A stretch of 18,328 nucleotides of DNA from Oscillospiraceae bacterium (GTDB lineage: Bacteria > Bacillota_A > Clostridia > Oscillospirales > Oscillospiraceae), in assembly GCA_024690695.1 (NCBI GenBank), contig JAILOS010000078.1, positions 1 through 18,328 on the forward strand. The letters run 5' to 3'. Below are positions 7,977 through 15,358 of the stretch, piece by piece. The first letter of the stretch is position 1, and each line of letters begins with the position of its first letter. Both the position numbers and the translations under genes were made by a program. The notes beneath the pieces were generated by a model. That model ran no database searches. It saw only the letters and a program-made list of their open reading frames with translations, and was not told where the DNA came from.

Positions 7977-8021
7977 AAAAAGCAGACAGGCAGCTTCGAT
8001 TTGGAAGCTGCCTGTCTGCTT
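7977..8021 (-). terminator. Long perfect hairpin, probable terminator of the LCP gene (convergent junction)
   Basis: An 18-bp perfect inverted repeat (7980-7997 with 8004-8021) encloses a 6-base loop. On the minus strand the stem is followed by a short run of T (7977-7980), so it should end transcripts of the LCP gene, which stops at 8048. On the plus strand the hairpin starts 13 bases after the stop codon of the moxR operon but lacks an immediate T-run. It probably also stops or stabilises that transcript. Confidence 0.75.
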
Positions 8022-8047
8022 ATGACCGCTGACCGCCGGGCTTTTTT

Positions 8048-9109
8048 TCAGGCGTCCGGCCCGTACAGGAATTCCCGGAGGATCTCCGCATTCTTTTTGA
8101 AATCCGGCGCGAAGGAGCCGCGGCCGCCCATGACCGTCATGCCGCCGTAGGTCCCTTCGACAGGGATCGTCATCTGCGCAAACTGGATGCCGAGCATGGA
8201 AGGCGCTTTCGTCATCAGGTTCAGCAGCTCCGCCTGCGTAAAATTCGTCTTTACCAGCGGAAGGATCTCCTCGAGGAGCTTGTCCAGCGTGGCTACGTCG
8301 GCGCCCTTCAGCTCGTTGGTAAAGGCCTGCACCAGATTTCGCTGGCGTTCGATGCGATGCCAGTCGCTGTCAATGTGGCGGCAGCGGGCGTACATCAGAG
8401 CCGTCGCGCCGTTCACGTGATTGACGCCCGAGGTAACGCGCTGGATCGGATGATCGTCGTCGATCCAGTAGCGGTTGTCCTTGTCGTAATTGATATAGCT
8501 GGCTTCGTTGTCTGTAAACTCCAGATCCACGCCGCCGACGGCGTCAACAATGAGGATCAGCGCGTTGAAGTTCACCCGGACGTACTTGTCGACGTCCACG
8601 TTGAAGCACTCCCGGATCTCCTTGAGCATCAGATCGGCGCCGCCGTAACGGAAGCAGTGCGTCAGCCAGTCGTACTGGCCCTCGTATTGTCCGCCGAGGA
8701 TCGGAACGCCCATACCGCGTTCAAAGCTGATCAGCCGGCCCGTCTTCTCCTTGAAGTTCAGGCTGACGAGCATGATCGCGTCAGACCGCGCCGCGTCGGT
8801 AAATTCAAGGCTTCTCTCGTCGGTGCCGAGCAGCAGGATGTTCAGCACGTCGTCGTCCGTCGGCGGGTCGATCTCGGGCAGAACGATCTCCTCTTCTCTG
8901 ACGACCGTCAGTCCGGTGATGTCGATATCGTCCTGGAAGATGCTGTCGTCCGGATCGACGGTGTTGTCGACGACCGTTCCGTCGTCATACTGGATCAGAT
9001 TGAGTTTTCTTCTTACGTATACGGTTGCGAAGACCAGCGCGCAGATGAGCAGCAGGATTACTGCGGACAGAATCTGCCGGCCTACCCGCTTTTTCTTTTT
9101 CTTCTTCAT
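8048..9109 (-). CDS. LytR-CpsA-Psr (LCP) family cell wall polymer transferase
   Basis: LCP proteins transfer teichoic acid or capsule-type polymers from undecaprenyl diphosphate carriers to peptidoglycan outside the membrane. The protein has 353 residues: a lysine-rich N-terminus (MKKKKKKRVGR), one helix at about 12-32, an acidic linker to about residue 85, then the LCP domain. The domain opens with NILLLGTDER, and the conserved arginines that bind the carrier pyrophosphate are likely R108 (ARSDAIMLVS), R131 (ISFERGMGVP) and those in MYARCRHIDSDWHRIERQRN. The segment GQYDWLTHCFRYGGAD replaces the more usual NAAYAYGG form. The start at 9109 is chosen because AAGGAGA lies 5 bases upstream; an upstream ATG at 9139 has no such site. 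It is expressed alone from a consensus promoter and ends at a strong hairpin. Which polymer it attaches cannot be told. Confidence 0.9.
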   Translation of the reverse strand: MKKKKKKRVGRQILSAVILLLICALVFATVYVRRKLNLIQYDDGTVVDNTVDPDDSIFQDDIDITGLTVVREEEIVLPEIDPPTDDDVLNILLLGTDERSLEFTDAARSDAIMLVSLNFKEKTGRLISFERGMGVPILGGQYEGQYDWLTHCFRYGGADLMLKEIRECFNVDVDKYVRVNFNALILIVDAVGGVDLEFTDNEASYINYDKDNRYWIDDDHPIQRVTSGVNHVNGATALMYARCRHIDSDWHRIERQRNLVQAFTNELKGADVATLDKLLEEILPLVKTNFTQAELLNLMTKAPSMLGIQFAQMTIPVEGTYGGMTVMGGRGSFAPDFKKNAEILREFLYGPDA

Positions 9110-9173
9110 ACAGTCTCCTTTTTGTTTCTCAAAGGCCAAAAACGGCTATTTATATTCCCGCAGTTGGAATTGT

Positions 9174-9202
9174 ATTATAGCATAGATGGGGAAGATTGTC
9201 AA
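9174..9202 (-). promoter_or_regulatory. Perfect consensus sigma-A promoter for the LCP gene
   Basis: On the minus strand TTGACA (9197-9202) and TATAAT (9174-9179) are separated by 17 bases. Both boxes match the consensus exactly. Transcription is predicted to start near 9167, giving a leader of about 58 bases before the ATG at 9109. Confidence 0.88.
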
Positions 9203-9245
9203 AATGTATCGATATAAAGCCAAAAATTTAAAAATATTAAAAAAA
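9203..9245 (-). promoter_or_regulatory. A/T-rich upstream element of the LCP promoter
   Basis: Immediately upstream of the perfect -35 box lies a 43-base block that is almost entirely A and T, with runs of A and T in phase. This fits an UP element contacted by the RNA polymerase alpha subunit. The outer part is also the T-run of the neighbouring terminator. The role is inferred from composition and position. Confidence 0.45.
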
Positions 9246-9264
9246 CCCGCACAAAGCGGGTTTT
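9239..9264 (-). terminator. Intrinsic terminator of the zinc-ribbon gene
   Basis: A 9-bp perfect stem (9242-9250 with 9256-9264) encloses the loop ACAAA. Read on the minus strand it ends in a run of seven T (9239-9245), partly inside the stem. It lies 15 bases after the stop codon of the zinc-ribbon gene. A four-T tail on the other strand might give weak action in the plus direction. Confidence 0.88.
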
Positions 9265-9279
9265 ACGGTTCTGGGTCGA

Positions 9280-9525
9280 TCAGTTGTCGGAGCTGTCGAG
9301 CCATGCGGACAGCCTGGCCTCGTCCATCTTCAGACCTTTCGCAAGGAAAGAGACGGTCTCGTTGAAATTCATCGAATGCAGGCGCTCGAAATTGGTGATC
9401 CGGGTGGTCTGGATATCGTCTCCGAGATTGCGGCCTTCCATATAACCGCACTCGTAGCACATCATTGCGTCATACTTCCGATGACTGTCCGTGTGCATTT
9501 CGGCACCGCAGCGGGGGCATTTCAT
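9280..9525 (-). CDS. Small zinc-ribbon protein of unknown function
   Basis: The product has 81 residues. The N-terminus carries two CxxC pairs, C3-C6 (MKCPRCGAEM) and C23-C26 (MMCYECGYMEGR), the usual layout of a four-cysteine zinc ribbon. The remainder (residues 33-81) has no cysteines and looks helical, with LGDDIQTTRITNFERLHSMN followed by an amphipathic stretch. I do not recognise a named family; the ribbon could bind nucleic acid or a protein partner. The start at 9525 is chosen because GGAGG lies 8 bases upstream. An open frame reaches 9624, but that part overlaps the gene's own promoter. The gene has its own promoter and terminator, so it is a single-gene transcription unit. Confidence 0.8.
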   Translation of the reverse strand: MKCPRCGAEMHTDSHRKYDAMMCYECGYMEGRNLGDDIQTTRITNFERLHSMNFNETVSFLAKGLKMDEARLSAWLDSSDN

Positions 9526-9595
9526 CTTGGTTTCCTCCTCGTATGTCAGAAGTATCCGGGGAACGCGCCGTTTGCCGAGTCCCTGACTGTGTGGT

Positions 9596-9624
9596 ATCAT
9601 ATCACGTTTTTCGTCCATAATCAA
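9596..9624 (-). promoter_or_regulatory. Sigma-A type promoter for the zinc-ribbon gene
   Basis: On the minus strand TTGATT (9619-9624) and TATGAT (9596-9601) are separated by 17 bases. The predicted start is near 9589, giving a leader of about 64 bases. It faces away from the rluA promoter; the two -35 boxes are 30 bases apart. Confidence 0.75.
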
Positions 9625-9654
9625 GACGAAAACCGCTGATCGGGCGATTTCTTC

Positions 9655-9683
9655 TTGCTACGGGGCGCAAGCTCGTGTATAAT
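9655..9683 (+). promoter_or_regulatory. Sigma-A type promoter for the rluA-Na/Pi-serpin operon
   Basis: TTGCTA (9655-9660) and TATAAT (9678-9683, exact consensus) are separated by 17 bases. The transcript is predicted to start near 9690, only about 13 bases before the GTG start at 9703. The ribosome site GAGGTG (9691-9696) would therefore sit almost at the 5' end of the mRNA. Confidence 0.78.
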
Positions 9684-9702
9684 CCAAAATGAGGTGAAAT
9701 GC

Positions 9703-10374
9703 GTGGAGCCTGTCATTCTTTGGCGAAACGGCGAGGCGGTCTGCTGCGTAAAGCCCGCCGGAGTGCTGTCCGAGCGGAGCGGCATGCCCGACCGGCTGGA
9801 AGAAATGCTTTCCGGCACGGTGTACTGCGTGCACAGGCTGGACAAGTCTGTCGGCGGCGTGATGATCTACGCGCGCAGCGGCAAAGCCGCCGCGCGGCTC
9901 TCGGAGGGCCTGGCCGGGCGCTCGGTGCACAAGCTCTATCTGGCCGTCGTCCACGGCCGCCCTGCGGAGCCGCTCGGTATGCTGCGGGATCTGCTCTACC
10001 ACGATCCTGCCTCGAACAAGAGCTTCGTCGTCATGCGGCCTCGCCGCGGCGTGCGGCAGGCGGAGCTGCGCTACGAGCTCCTGCAGAGCGCCGAAACCGA
10101 TTCCGGGCTTTTCAGTCTCCTCCGCATCGAGCTGCTGACAGGCCGGAGCCACCAGATCCGCGTGCAGTTCGCCTCCCGGAAAATGCCGCTCGTCGGCGAC
10201 GGGCGCTACGGCTCGCCCATCCGCCTCGGCGGTCCGGCGCTCTGGTCCACCGCGCTCCGCTTTGACGATCCCCTTCCCGGCGCCCCCGCTTTCTTCAGCG
10301 CTCTCCCGCCGGCCGAATGGCCGTGGACGCTCTTTTCCATCGATCAATCTGCTGTTGAGGTTTCTGCTGTATGA
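9703..10374 (+). CDS. RluA-family RNA pseudouridine synthase
   Basis: RluA-type enzymes convert specific uridines in rRNA or tRNA to pseudouridine. The protein has 223 residues and lacks an N-terminal S4 domain, so it is a short, catalytic-domain-only member. The signature CVHRLDKSVGGVMIYARS includes the catalytic aspartate D47. The usual TxRTHQIR segment appears as LLTGRSHQIRVQFASRKMPL, followed by GDGRYG. The start is taken as GTG at 9703 because GAGGTG lies 6 bases upstream; an upstream ATG at 9655 overlaps the promoter's -35 box and can be excluded. The stop overlaps the cotransporter start in an ATGA junction. The target nucleotide cannot be predicted from sequence. Confidence 0.9.
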   Translation: MEPVILWRNGEAVCCVKPAGVLSERSGMPDRLEEMLSGTVYCVHRLDKSVGGVMIYARSGKAAARLSEGLAGRSVHKLYLAVVHGRPAEPLGMLRDLLYHDPASNKSFVVMRPRRGVRQAELRYELLQSAETDSGLFSLLRIELLTGRSHQIRVQFASRKMPLVGDGRYGSPIRLGGPALWSTALRFDDPLPGAPAFFSALPPAEWPWTLFSIDQSAVEVSAV

Positions 10375-12128
10375 ACATTTCAAACATTATTACCCTGCTC
10401 GGCGGCGTCGCCCTGTTCCTGTTCGGCATGTCGCTGATGGGAGAGGGCCTGAAGAAGGTCGCCGGCAACAAGATGGAGCTCGTGCTCTATCGGCTCTCCA
10501 GCACGCCGGTACGGGGCGTGCTGCTCGGTACGGGCGTCACGGCGATCATCCAGTCTTCCTCCGCCACCTCCGCGATGGTCGTCGGCTTCGTCAACTCCGG
10601 GATGATGAAGCTCAGTCAGGCGCTCCCTGTGATCGAGGGCGCGCTGATCGGCACCAGCGTCACCGGCTGGATCATCTGTCTGTCCAGCATTGAGGGCGCC
10701 GGCTGGGTCTCGATGCTCTCCACGTCCACGCTCTCGGCGATGGTCGCCGTCGCCGGCATCGTGCTGCGGATGTTTTCCAAAAAGCAGATGCAGCGGCATG
10801 TCGGCGAGATCCTGCTCGGCTTTTCGGTGCTGATGTTCGGCATGCACACGATGAGCGGCTCCGTCGAACCGCTCAAGGAGAGCGAAACCTTCATTGAGAT
10901 CATGACGAGCTTCTCCAACCCGCTGATCGGCATCCTCGTCGGCACGGTCTTCACCGCCATCCTGCAGAGCTCCTCTGCGGCCGTCGGTATCCTGCAGGCC
11001 CTGTCGATGACCGGCGCGGTGACCTTCTCGGTCGCCTGGCCGCTGATCCTCGGTATCGGCATCGGCTCCTCCGCGCCGGTGCTGCTGTCGGCCATCGGCG
11101 CCAAGACGGACGGCCGCCGCACGGCCACGCTGTATCTGCTGCTGGAAGTACTCGCCGCGGTCATCTTCGCCGCGCTGTACTACGGGATCGACGCCGCGAG
11201 GCCGCTCGGCCTGCAGAGCTGGGTCATGAGCCCTGTCATCATCGCCGCGCTGAACACAGGCTATCGCGCCGCCAGCGTGTTTCTACTGCTGCCCTTCAAC
11301 AATCTGATGATCCGTTTCGTGGAGCGTCTGCTGAAGCCCAGTCAGGAAGAGACGAGCGCCAACGCCTCGCTCGACCAGCTTGACGAGCGCTTCCTCGCCC
11401 ACCCCCCGCTCGCGGTCGAGCAGAGCCGCCTGACGACCAACGACATGCTGGAAACCTCGAAGCAGAACCTGCTGGACGCCTTTGCCCTGCTTGACGGCTT
11501 CACCGAGGCCGGATATCAGCAGGTCAAGACGCTGGAGGACCGCGTGGACGAATACGAAGATAAGATCGGCAGCTATCTGATCAAGCTCAATGCGCACGAG
11601 CTCAACCGCCAGCAGAATGCGGTCGTCTCCAAGATCCTGCACACGCTCAGCGATTTCGAGCGTATCAGCGACCACGCCATGAACATCGCCGAGGTCGCGC
11701 GCGAGATCAGCGAGAAGAAGATCCGCTTTTCACCCGCCGCCGCCAACGAGCTCGCCGTTTTGAAAAAAGCGATCCTGCGGATCCTGGAGAACGCCTTTAC
11801 CGCCTTCCGGGACAACGACCTCGACCTCGCCTACAAAGTCGAGCCGCTGGAGGAGCTGATCGACGAGCTGTGCGACGCGGCCAAGCTCCACCACGTGGAT
11901 CGGCTGCAGAAGGGCGTCTGCGCGATCGGGCAGGGCTTCGCCTTCAACGATCTGCTGACCAACTTCGAGCGTGTGGCCGACCACTGCTCCAACGTGGCGA
12001 TCGCGGAGATCGAGCTGCAGGAGAACAGCTACGACGCGCACGACTATATCAACCGCCTGAAGGAACTGCACAGTCACAACTTTGACCGTTATTACGAAGA
12101 CTACAGCCGCGAATTCAGCTTTGAATGA
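10371..12128 (+). CDS. Na/Pi cotransporter family protein with C-terminal PhoU-like domain
   Basis: Members of this family (NptA/YjbB type, PNaS) are sodium-linked phosphate carriers or exporters. The protein has 585 residues. The membrane part (about 1-325) is an inverted repeat in which each half contains the hallmark QSSSA motif: QSSSAT at 61-66 and QSSSAA at 199-204. The soluble C-terminal part (about 345-570) is helical, with ISDHAMNIAEVAREISEKK and FERVADHCSNVAIAE. Both resemble the repeated E..ADH..N segments of PhoU-like domains, which bind metal and regulate phosphate systems. The start overlaps the rluA stop (ATGA), so translation is probably coupled. A GAGG lies about 10 bases upstream. 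The serpin follows about 54 bases later. Whether it imports or exports phosphate is not visible. Confidence 0.92.
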   Translation: MNISNIITLLGGVALFLFGMSLMGEGLKKVAGNKMELVLYRLSSTPVRGVLLGTGVTAIIQSSSATSAMVVGFVNSGMMKLSQALPVIEGALIGTSVTGWIICLSSIEGAGWVSMLSTSTLSAMVAVAGIVLRMFSKKQMQRHVGEILLGFSVLMFGMHTMSGSVEPLKESETFIEIMTSFSNPLIGILVGTVFTAILQSSSAAVGILQALSMTGAVTFSVAWPLILGIGIGSSAPVLLSAIGAKTDGRRTATLYLLLEVLAAVIFAALYYGIDAARPLGLQSWVMSPVIIAALNTGYRAASVFLLLPFNNLMIRFVERLLKPSQEETSANASLDQLDERFLAHPPLAVEQSRLTTNDMLETSKQNLLDAFALLDGFTEAGYQQVKTLEDRVDEYEDKIGSYLIKLNAHELNRQQNAVVSKILHTLSDFERISDHAMNIAEVAREISEKKIRFSPAAANELAVLKKAILRILENAFTAFRDNDLDLAYKVEPLEELIDELCDAAKLHHVDRLQKGVCAIGQGFAFNDLLTNFERVADHCSNVAIAEIELQENSYDAHDYINRLKELHSHNFDRYYEDYSREFSFE

Positions 12129-12182
12129 CGGAACCTTTTTCCTCCGGTTTCGTCTATACGGGCAGAAAGGTGGTTGATCGAA

Positions 12183-13487
12183 ATGATGAAGCTCCAAAAA
12201 TGGATCGCAGCGGCCCTTGCGCTCGCCATGCTCTTTGCGCTCGCCGCCTGCGGGGCGAAGGTCCCCGGGGATCAGGCTCAGCAGCCGGATTCGGAAAGCA
12301 GCCGGGCGGATGAAGCAAAGGACTCCGTCGTCACGCTCGCCGCTCCCGGCAAGCCGGGCGGCGCCGCAGCGGATTACAGCGACGACACGCTCAACCGCTT
12401 CGTCGCCAAAAGCCTTCCGGTGATCATGAGCCGGCTCGACGGCGAAAACCGCGTCTACTCCCCTGCCAACATCTGCATGGCGCTCGGCATGCTCGCTGAG
12501 ATCACGGACGGCAATACGCGCGCGCAGATCCTCGAGCTGCTCGGCGAAGACGATCTTGACGCGCTGCGCAGCGATATCGGCGCGCTCTGGGCGGCCTGCT
12601 CCCGCGAGGACGAGTATCTGACCGTGCTGCCCGCCTCCTCGGTGTGGCTGCGGGATGATTTCAACTACAAGAGCGAGGTTTTCCGCGCTCTGGAGGAGCA
12701 TTCCTTTGCCTCCGCCTTCCGCGGACCGATGGGCTCCGAAGCCTACGACGAAGCGCTGCATAACTGGATCAACGAGCAGACCCGTCACCTTCTCGAAGAA
12801 CAGGCCAATCAGCTGCACTTTGATCCCCAGACGGTTCTCGCGCTCGTATCCACGCTGTATTTCAAGGGCTCCTGGTCTGTGCCCTTTAGCGAGAGCGCGA
12901 CGACGAAGGACAGCTTCCACGCCGCCTCCGGCGACCGCGAAGTCGACTTCATGCACCGGTCCGACACGACGCGCGTCTATTACGGGGAGCATTTCAGCGC
13001 GATCTGCCTGTACATGGCCGACGGCGCCGCGATGTGGATCCTCCTGCCCGACGAGGACAGCAGCCTGGACGCGCTCGTCTCCGATCCGGAGGCCGCGGCC
13101 TTCCTTGCCGATGGCTATGCCTGGGAGAATGCGAAAAACGCGCTCGTCCGCCTTTCTCTCCCCCGCTTCGACGTCGACTCGGATCTCTCGCTGAGCGACA
13201 CGCTGAAGGCGCTCGGCGTGACGGACGTCTTTGATCCCAACGTCTCCGATTTTACGCCGGTGACCGATGAAGTCCCGCTCTTCGTCTCGCAGGCTATCCA
13301 CGCCGCCCGGGTGAAGATCGACGAAAAGGGCTGCGAAGCAGCAGCTTTCACCTACTTTGCCGTCGCCGCCGGCGCTCCGCAGGAGGAGCCGGAGATCATC
13401 GACTTCACGGTCGACCGTCCCTTCCTCTTCGCCGTCAAGGGGCCGCAGGGCGAGATCCTGTTCCTTGGCGCCGTCAACGAAATCTGA
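12183..13487 (+). CDS. Lipoprotein serpin (serine protease inhibitor)
   Basis: Serpins trap target proteases by inserting a cleaved reactive loop into a beta sheet. The product has 434 residues. A lipoprotein signal is clear: helix IAAALALAMLFALAAC with lipidated Cys23, then a flexible acidic linker to about residue 65. Serpin signatures follow: VYSPANICMALGMLAEIT (shutter region), ALVSTLYFKGSWSVPF, and near the C-terminus DRPFLFAVKGPQGEILFLG. The hinge and reactive loop span about 381-410: EKGCEAAAFTYF, then AVAAGAPQEEPE. The position before EAAA is Cys384, where many serpins have Thr or Ser. Small residues near the probable cleavage site suggest an elastase-like target. An AGGTGG site lies 9 bases before the ATG at 12183. 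Gut Eubacterium siraeum serpins (siropins) are the nearest precedent I know. No separate promoter is visible, so it probably belongs to the rluA operon. Confidence 0.93.
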   Translation: MMKLQKWIAAALALAMLFALAACGAKVPGDQAQQPDSESSRADEAKDSVVTLAAPGKPGGAAADYSDDTLNRFVAKSLPVIMSRLDGENRVYSPANICMALGMLAEITDGNTRAQILELLGEDDLDALRSDIGALWAACSREDEYLTVLPASSVWLRDDFNYKSEVFRALEEHSFASAFRGPMGSEAYDEALHNWINEQTRHLLEEQANQLHFDPQTVLALVSTLYFKGSWSVPFSESATTKDSFHAASGDREVDFMHRSDTTRVYYGEHFSAICLYMADGAAMWILLPDEDSSLDALVSDPEAAAFLADGYAWENAKNALVRLSLPRFDVDSDLSLSDTLKALGVTDVFDPNVSDFTPVTDEVPLFVSQAIHAARVKIDEKGCEAAAFTYFAVAAGAPQEEPEIIDFTVDRPFLFAVKGPQGEILFLGAVNEI

Positions 13488-13504
13488 CAGCATGACGTGA
13501 CAAG

Positions 13505-13537
13505 CCGCCCGCCGGAGCATCCCGGCGGGCGGTTTTT
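13505..13537 (+). terminator. Strong intrinsic terminator after the serpin
   Basis: An 11-bp GC-only stem (13505-13515 with 13522-13532) encloses a 6-base loop and is followed directly by five T (13533-13537). It lies 17 bases after the serpin stop codon. It sits between convergent genes; on the minus strand the stem is not followed by a T-run, so it terminates mainly in the plus direction. Confidence 0.93.
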
Positions 13538-13558
13538 CTGCATGCCTTGATTCTTTTG

Positions 13559-15358
13559 TCAATCCGTTTCTTCGGTCTTCTCCCGGAAGGTCTCCTGATA
13601 GGCGTCGATGAGCGCGTAGAGCGCCGGATACGGATCGTCCACAAGCTCGACGGGGCTGTCGAAGCGCAGCAGCTTGCCCGGCTGCTCCGCGCAGCTCGGC
13701 CAGAGCGGGAGGCCCTCGCCGTTCGGATCGCCGCAGCGCGCGAAGTTGACCCAGTAGCTCTGCATGATCTCCGATAGCTCGTAATCGGCCGGCCCGTAAT
13801 TGCCCGGCGTGACGTTGAGGTTGCCGTAGGCGTAGATCATCTCGCCCGAGTGCCAGTCGCTGATGCCGCCGTTTTGTCTGGTGAAGGTATACTCATAGAC
13901 CGGTCTCCCCTGCCCGACCAGAAAACGGCTCCAGTCGTAATGGCTGTAGGCAAACCAGCAGACGCCGAGGATTTCGTTGATCTGTGCGGTCGCCTCCTTG
14001 TCGCTGGACGCAGGATAGAGCGCGGCTGCCCGCTCGGCCTCGTCGCCGAGCAGCCGGCGCAGCGTTTCCGAATAGTCCTCGGCCTTCACCGTCTGGAGCA
14101 GGCGGAAAACCTCCGCCTCGCGGCCGTTGAAGCCGTTGAGCAGCGCCTCCTCATGGTTCGCGCCGCGCTCGTAGGTGAGATAGGGCTGTTCGGTCAGCGC
14201 ATAGCCGTCCACGGTCATCGAGTCGTTGGCAAAGGAGGTCTGCACCAGCTGCTCCGCCGGAATGTTCCGCAGCGCGGCGGCGGACGGAACGCCCTGCTCC
14301 GTCAGGATCTTCGCCCCGGTCTCCAGCGCCTCGTCCATCGTGCGGAAGGTGTGGTAGGGCTCGACGGGCGTGATGCCGCTGCTCTCGGCGATCGCGCGGC
14401 GGAACAGGCCCTCGCTCAGCGGCGAGACGCACAGCGCGTTCACGCTCGAGGCGCCCGCCGATTCCCCGGCGATGGTTATGTTGTCCGGGTCGCCGCCGAA
14501 GGAGGCGATGTTCTCATGCACCCAGCGCAGCGCGGCGATCTGGTCGAGCAGGCCGTAGTTGCCGGTCGTCCCGTTCGGGGATTCGGCTGCAAGCTCCTCC
14601 GAGGCAAAATACCCGAAGACGTTCAGCCGATAGGCGAAATTGACGACGATGACGCCCTTTTTCGCAAGCGACTCGCCGCGGTAGGCGTAGTAGGAGGGCT
14701 GCCCGGTCGAGAGCGAGCCGCCGTGGATGAAGAAGATCACCGGGGCTTTGTCGAGCTCGCCCGCCGGCTTCCAGATATTCAGATACAGCGAGTCCTCGCT
14801 GACCGGCTCGCGGAAGTTGTCGTCCAGACTGATCCTGAAATCGTGGTAACCGATGATGCTTTTGAGCGACGCGATGAGCTCCGGATCGCGCTGCTGCATC
14901 GACATCGGCGCGAAGGCGTTGCAGGCGCGCACGCCGCTCCAGCTCTCCGGCTCCTGCGGCTCCTTCCAGCGCAGCTCGCCGACCGGCGGCTTGGCGTAGG
15001 GAATGCCGGCATAGACCTCCACGCTGCGGTCCTCGTTGTATACGCCGGTGAGCTCGCCCTGTCTGACCGCGACGATCCCCGTCGTCTCCGGGTTTTTGAC
15101 GTTCACGGCGGGCACCGCGCGATAAGGCGGCTCCGTCGCCTTCAGCACGAGCGCAAACAGCAGCAGCAGCGCGAGAAAGCACAAAAAACGCGGCAGGCGT
15201 TTTTGCACTCTCGGCACGAAGACGGCGAAAACAGCGATCAGCAGCGCCGTCGCCGCCCAGCCCCAGAGCGTGTTTTTCGACAGCTCCAGGATCGCGAAAA
15301 AGAGCAGCGACAGGATGATCAAGACGGCGATCAAACCGCCGTTTTTCTTTTTCTTCAT
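13559..15358 (-). CDS. Membrane-anchored type-B carboxylesterase
   Basis: Type-B carboxylesterases are alpha/beta hydrolases that cleave carboxylic esters. The protein has 599 residues. Three hydrophobic segments lie in the N-terminal 70 residues (LIAVLIILSLLFFAI, TALLIAVFAVFV, LPRFLCFLALLLLFAL), so the enzyme is tethered, probably with the catalytic domain outside. The catalytic domain starts near residue 95. Family segments are VYAGIPYAKPPVGELRW, EDSLYLNIWKP, HGGSLSTG (oxyanion region) and the nucleophile elbow GESAGASS with Ser300. The triad is completed by E414 (FNGREAEVF) and His503 (SDWHSGEM). The start overlaps the stop of the upstream fRMsr gene by four bases (ATGA), with GGAG 6 to 8 bases upstream, so the two are coupled. 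The natural substrate is unknown. Confidence 0.93.
   Translation of the reverse strand: MKKKKNGGLIAVLIILSLLFFAILELSKNTLWGWAATALLIAVFAVFVPRVQKRLPRFLCFLALLLLFALVLKATEPPYRAVPAVNVKNPETTGIVAVRQGELTGVYNEDRSVEVYAGIPYAKPPVGELRWKEPQEPESWSGVRACNAFAPMSMQQRDPELIASLKSIIGYHDFRISLDDNFREPVSEDSLYLNIWKPAGELDKAPVIFFIHGGSLSTGQPSYYAYRGESLAKKGVIVVNFAYRLNVFGYFASEELAAESPNGTTGNYGLLDQIAALRWVHENIASFGGDPDNITIAGESAGASSVNALCVSPLSEGLFRRAIAESSGITPVEPYHTFRTMDEALETGAKILTEQGVPSAAALRNIPAEQLVQTSFANDSMTVDGYALTEQPYLTYERGANHEEALLNGFNGREAEVFRLLQTVKAEDYSETLRRLLGDEAERAAALYPASSDKEATAQINEILGVCWFAYSHYDWSRFLVGQGRPVYEYTFTRQNGGISDWHSGEMIYAYGNLNVTPGNYGPADYELSEIMQSYWVNFARCGDPNGEGLPLWPSCAEQPGKLLRFDSPVELVDDPYPALYALIDAYQETFREKTEETD

Noticed and set aside
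12119..12160. Possible promoter in front of the serpin
   Set aside because: Candidate boxes have spacers of 13 or 26 bases, so none is a credible sigma-A promoter.
11730..13562. Long minus-strand open frame of about 610 codons opposite the Na/Pi and serpin genes
   Set aside because: It spans two well-supported plus-strand genes and a terminator, and its composition is that of a codon-bias shadow.
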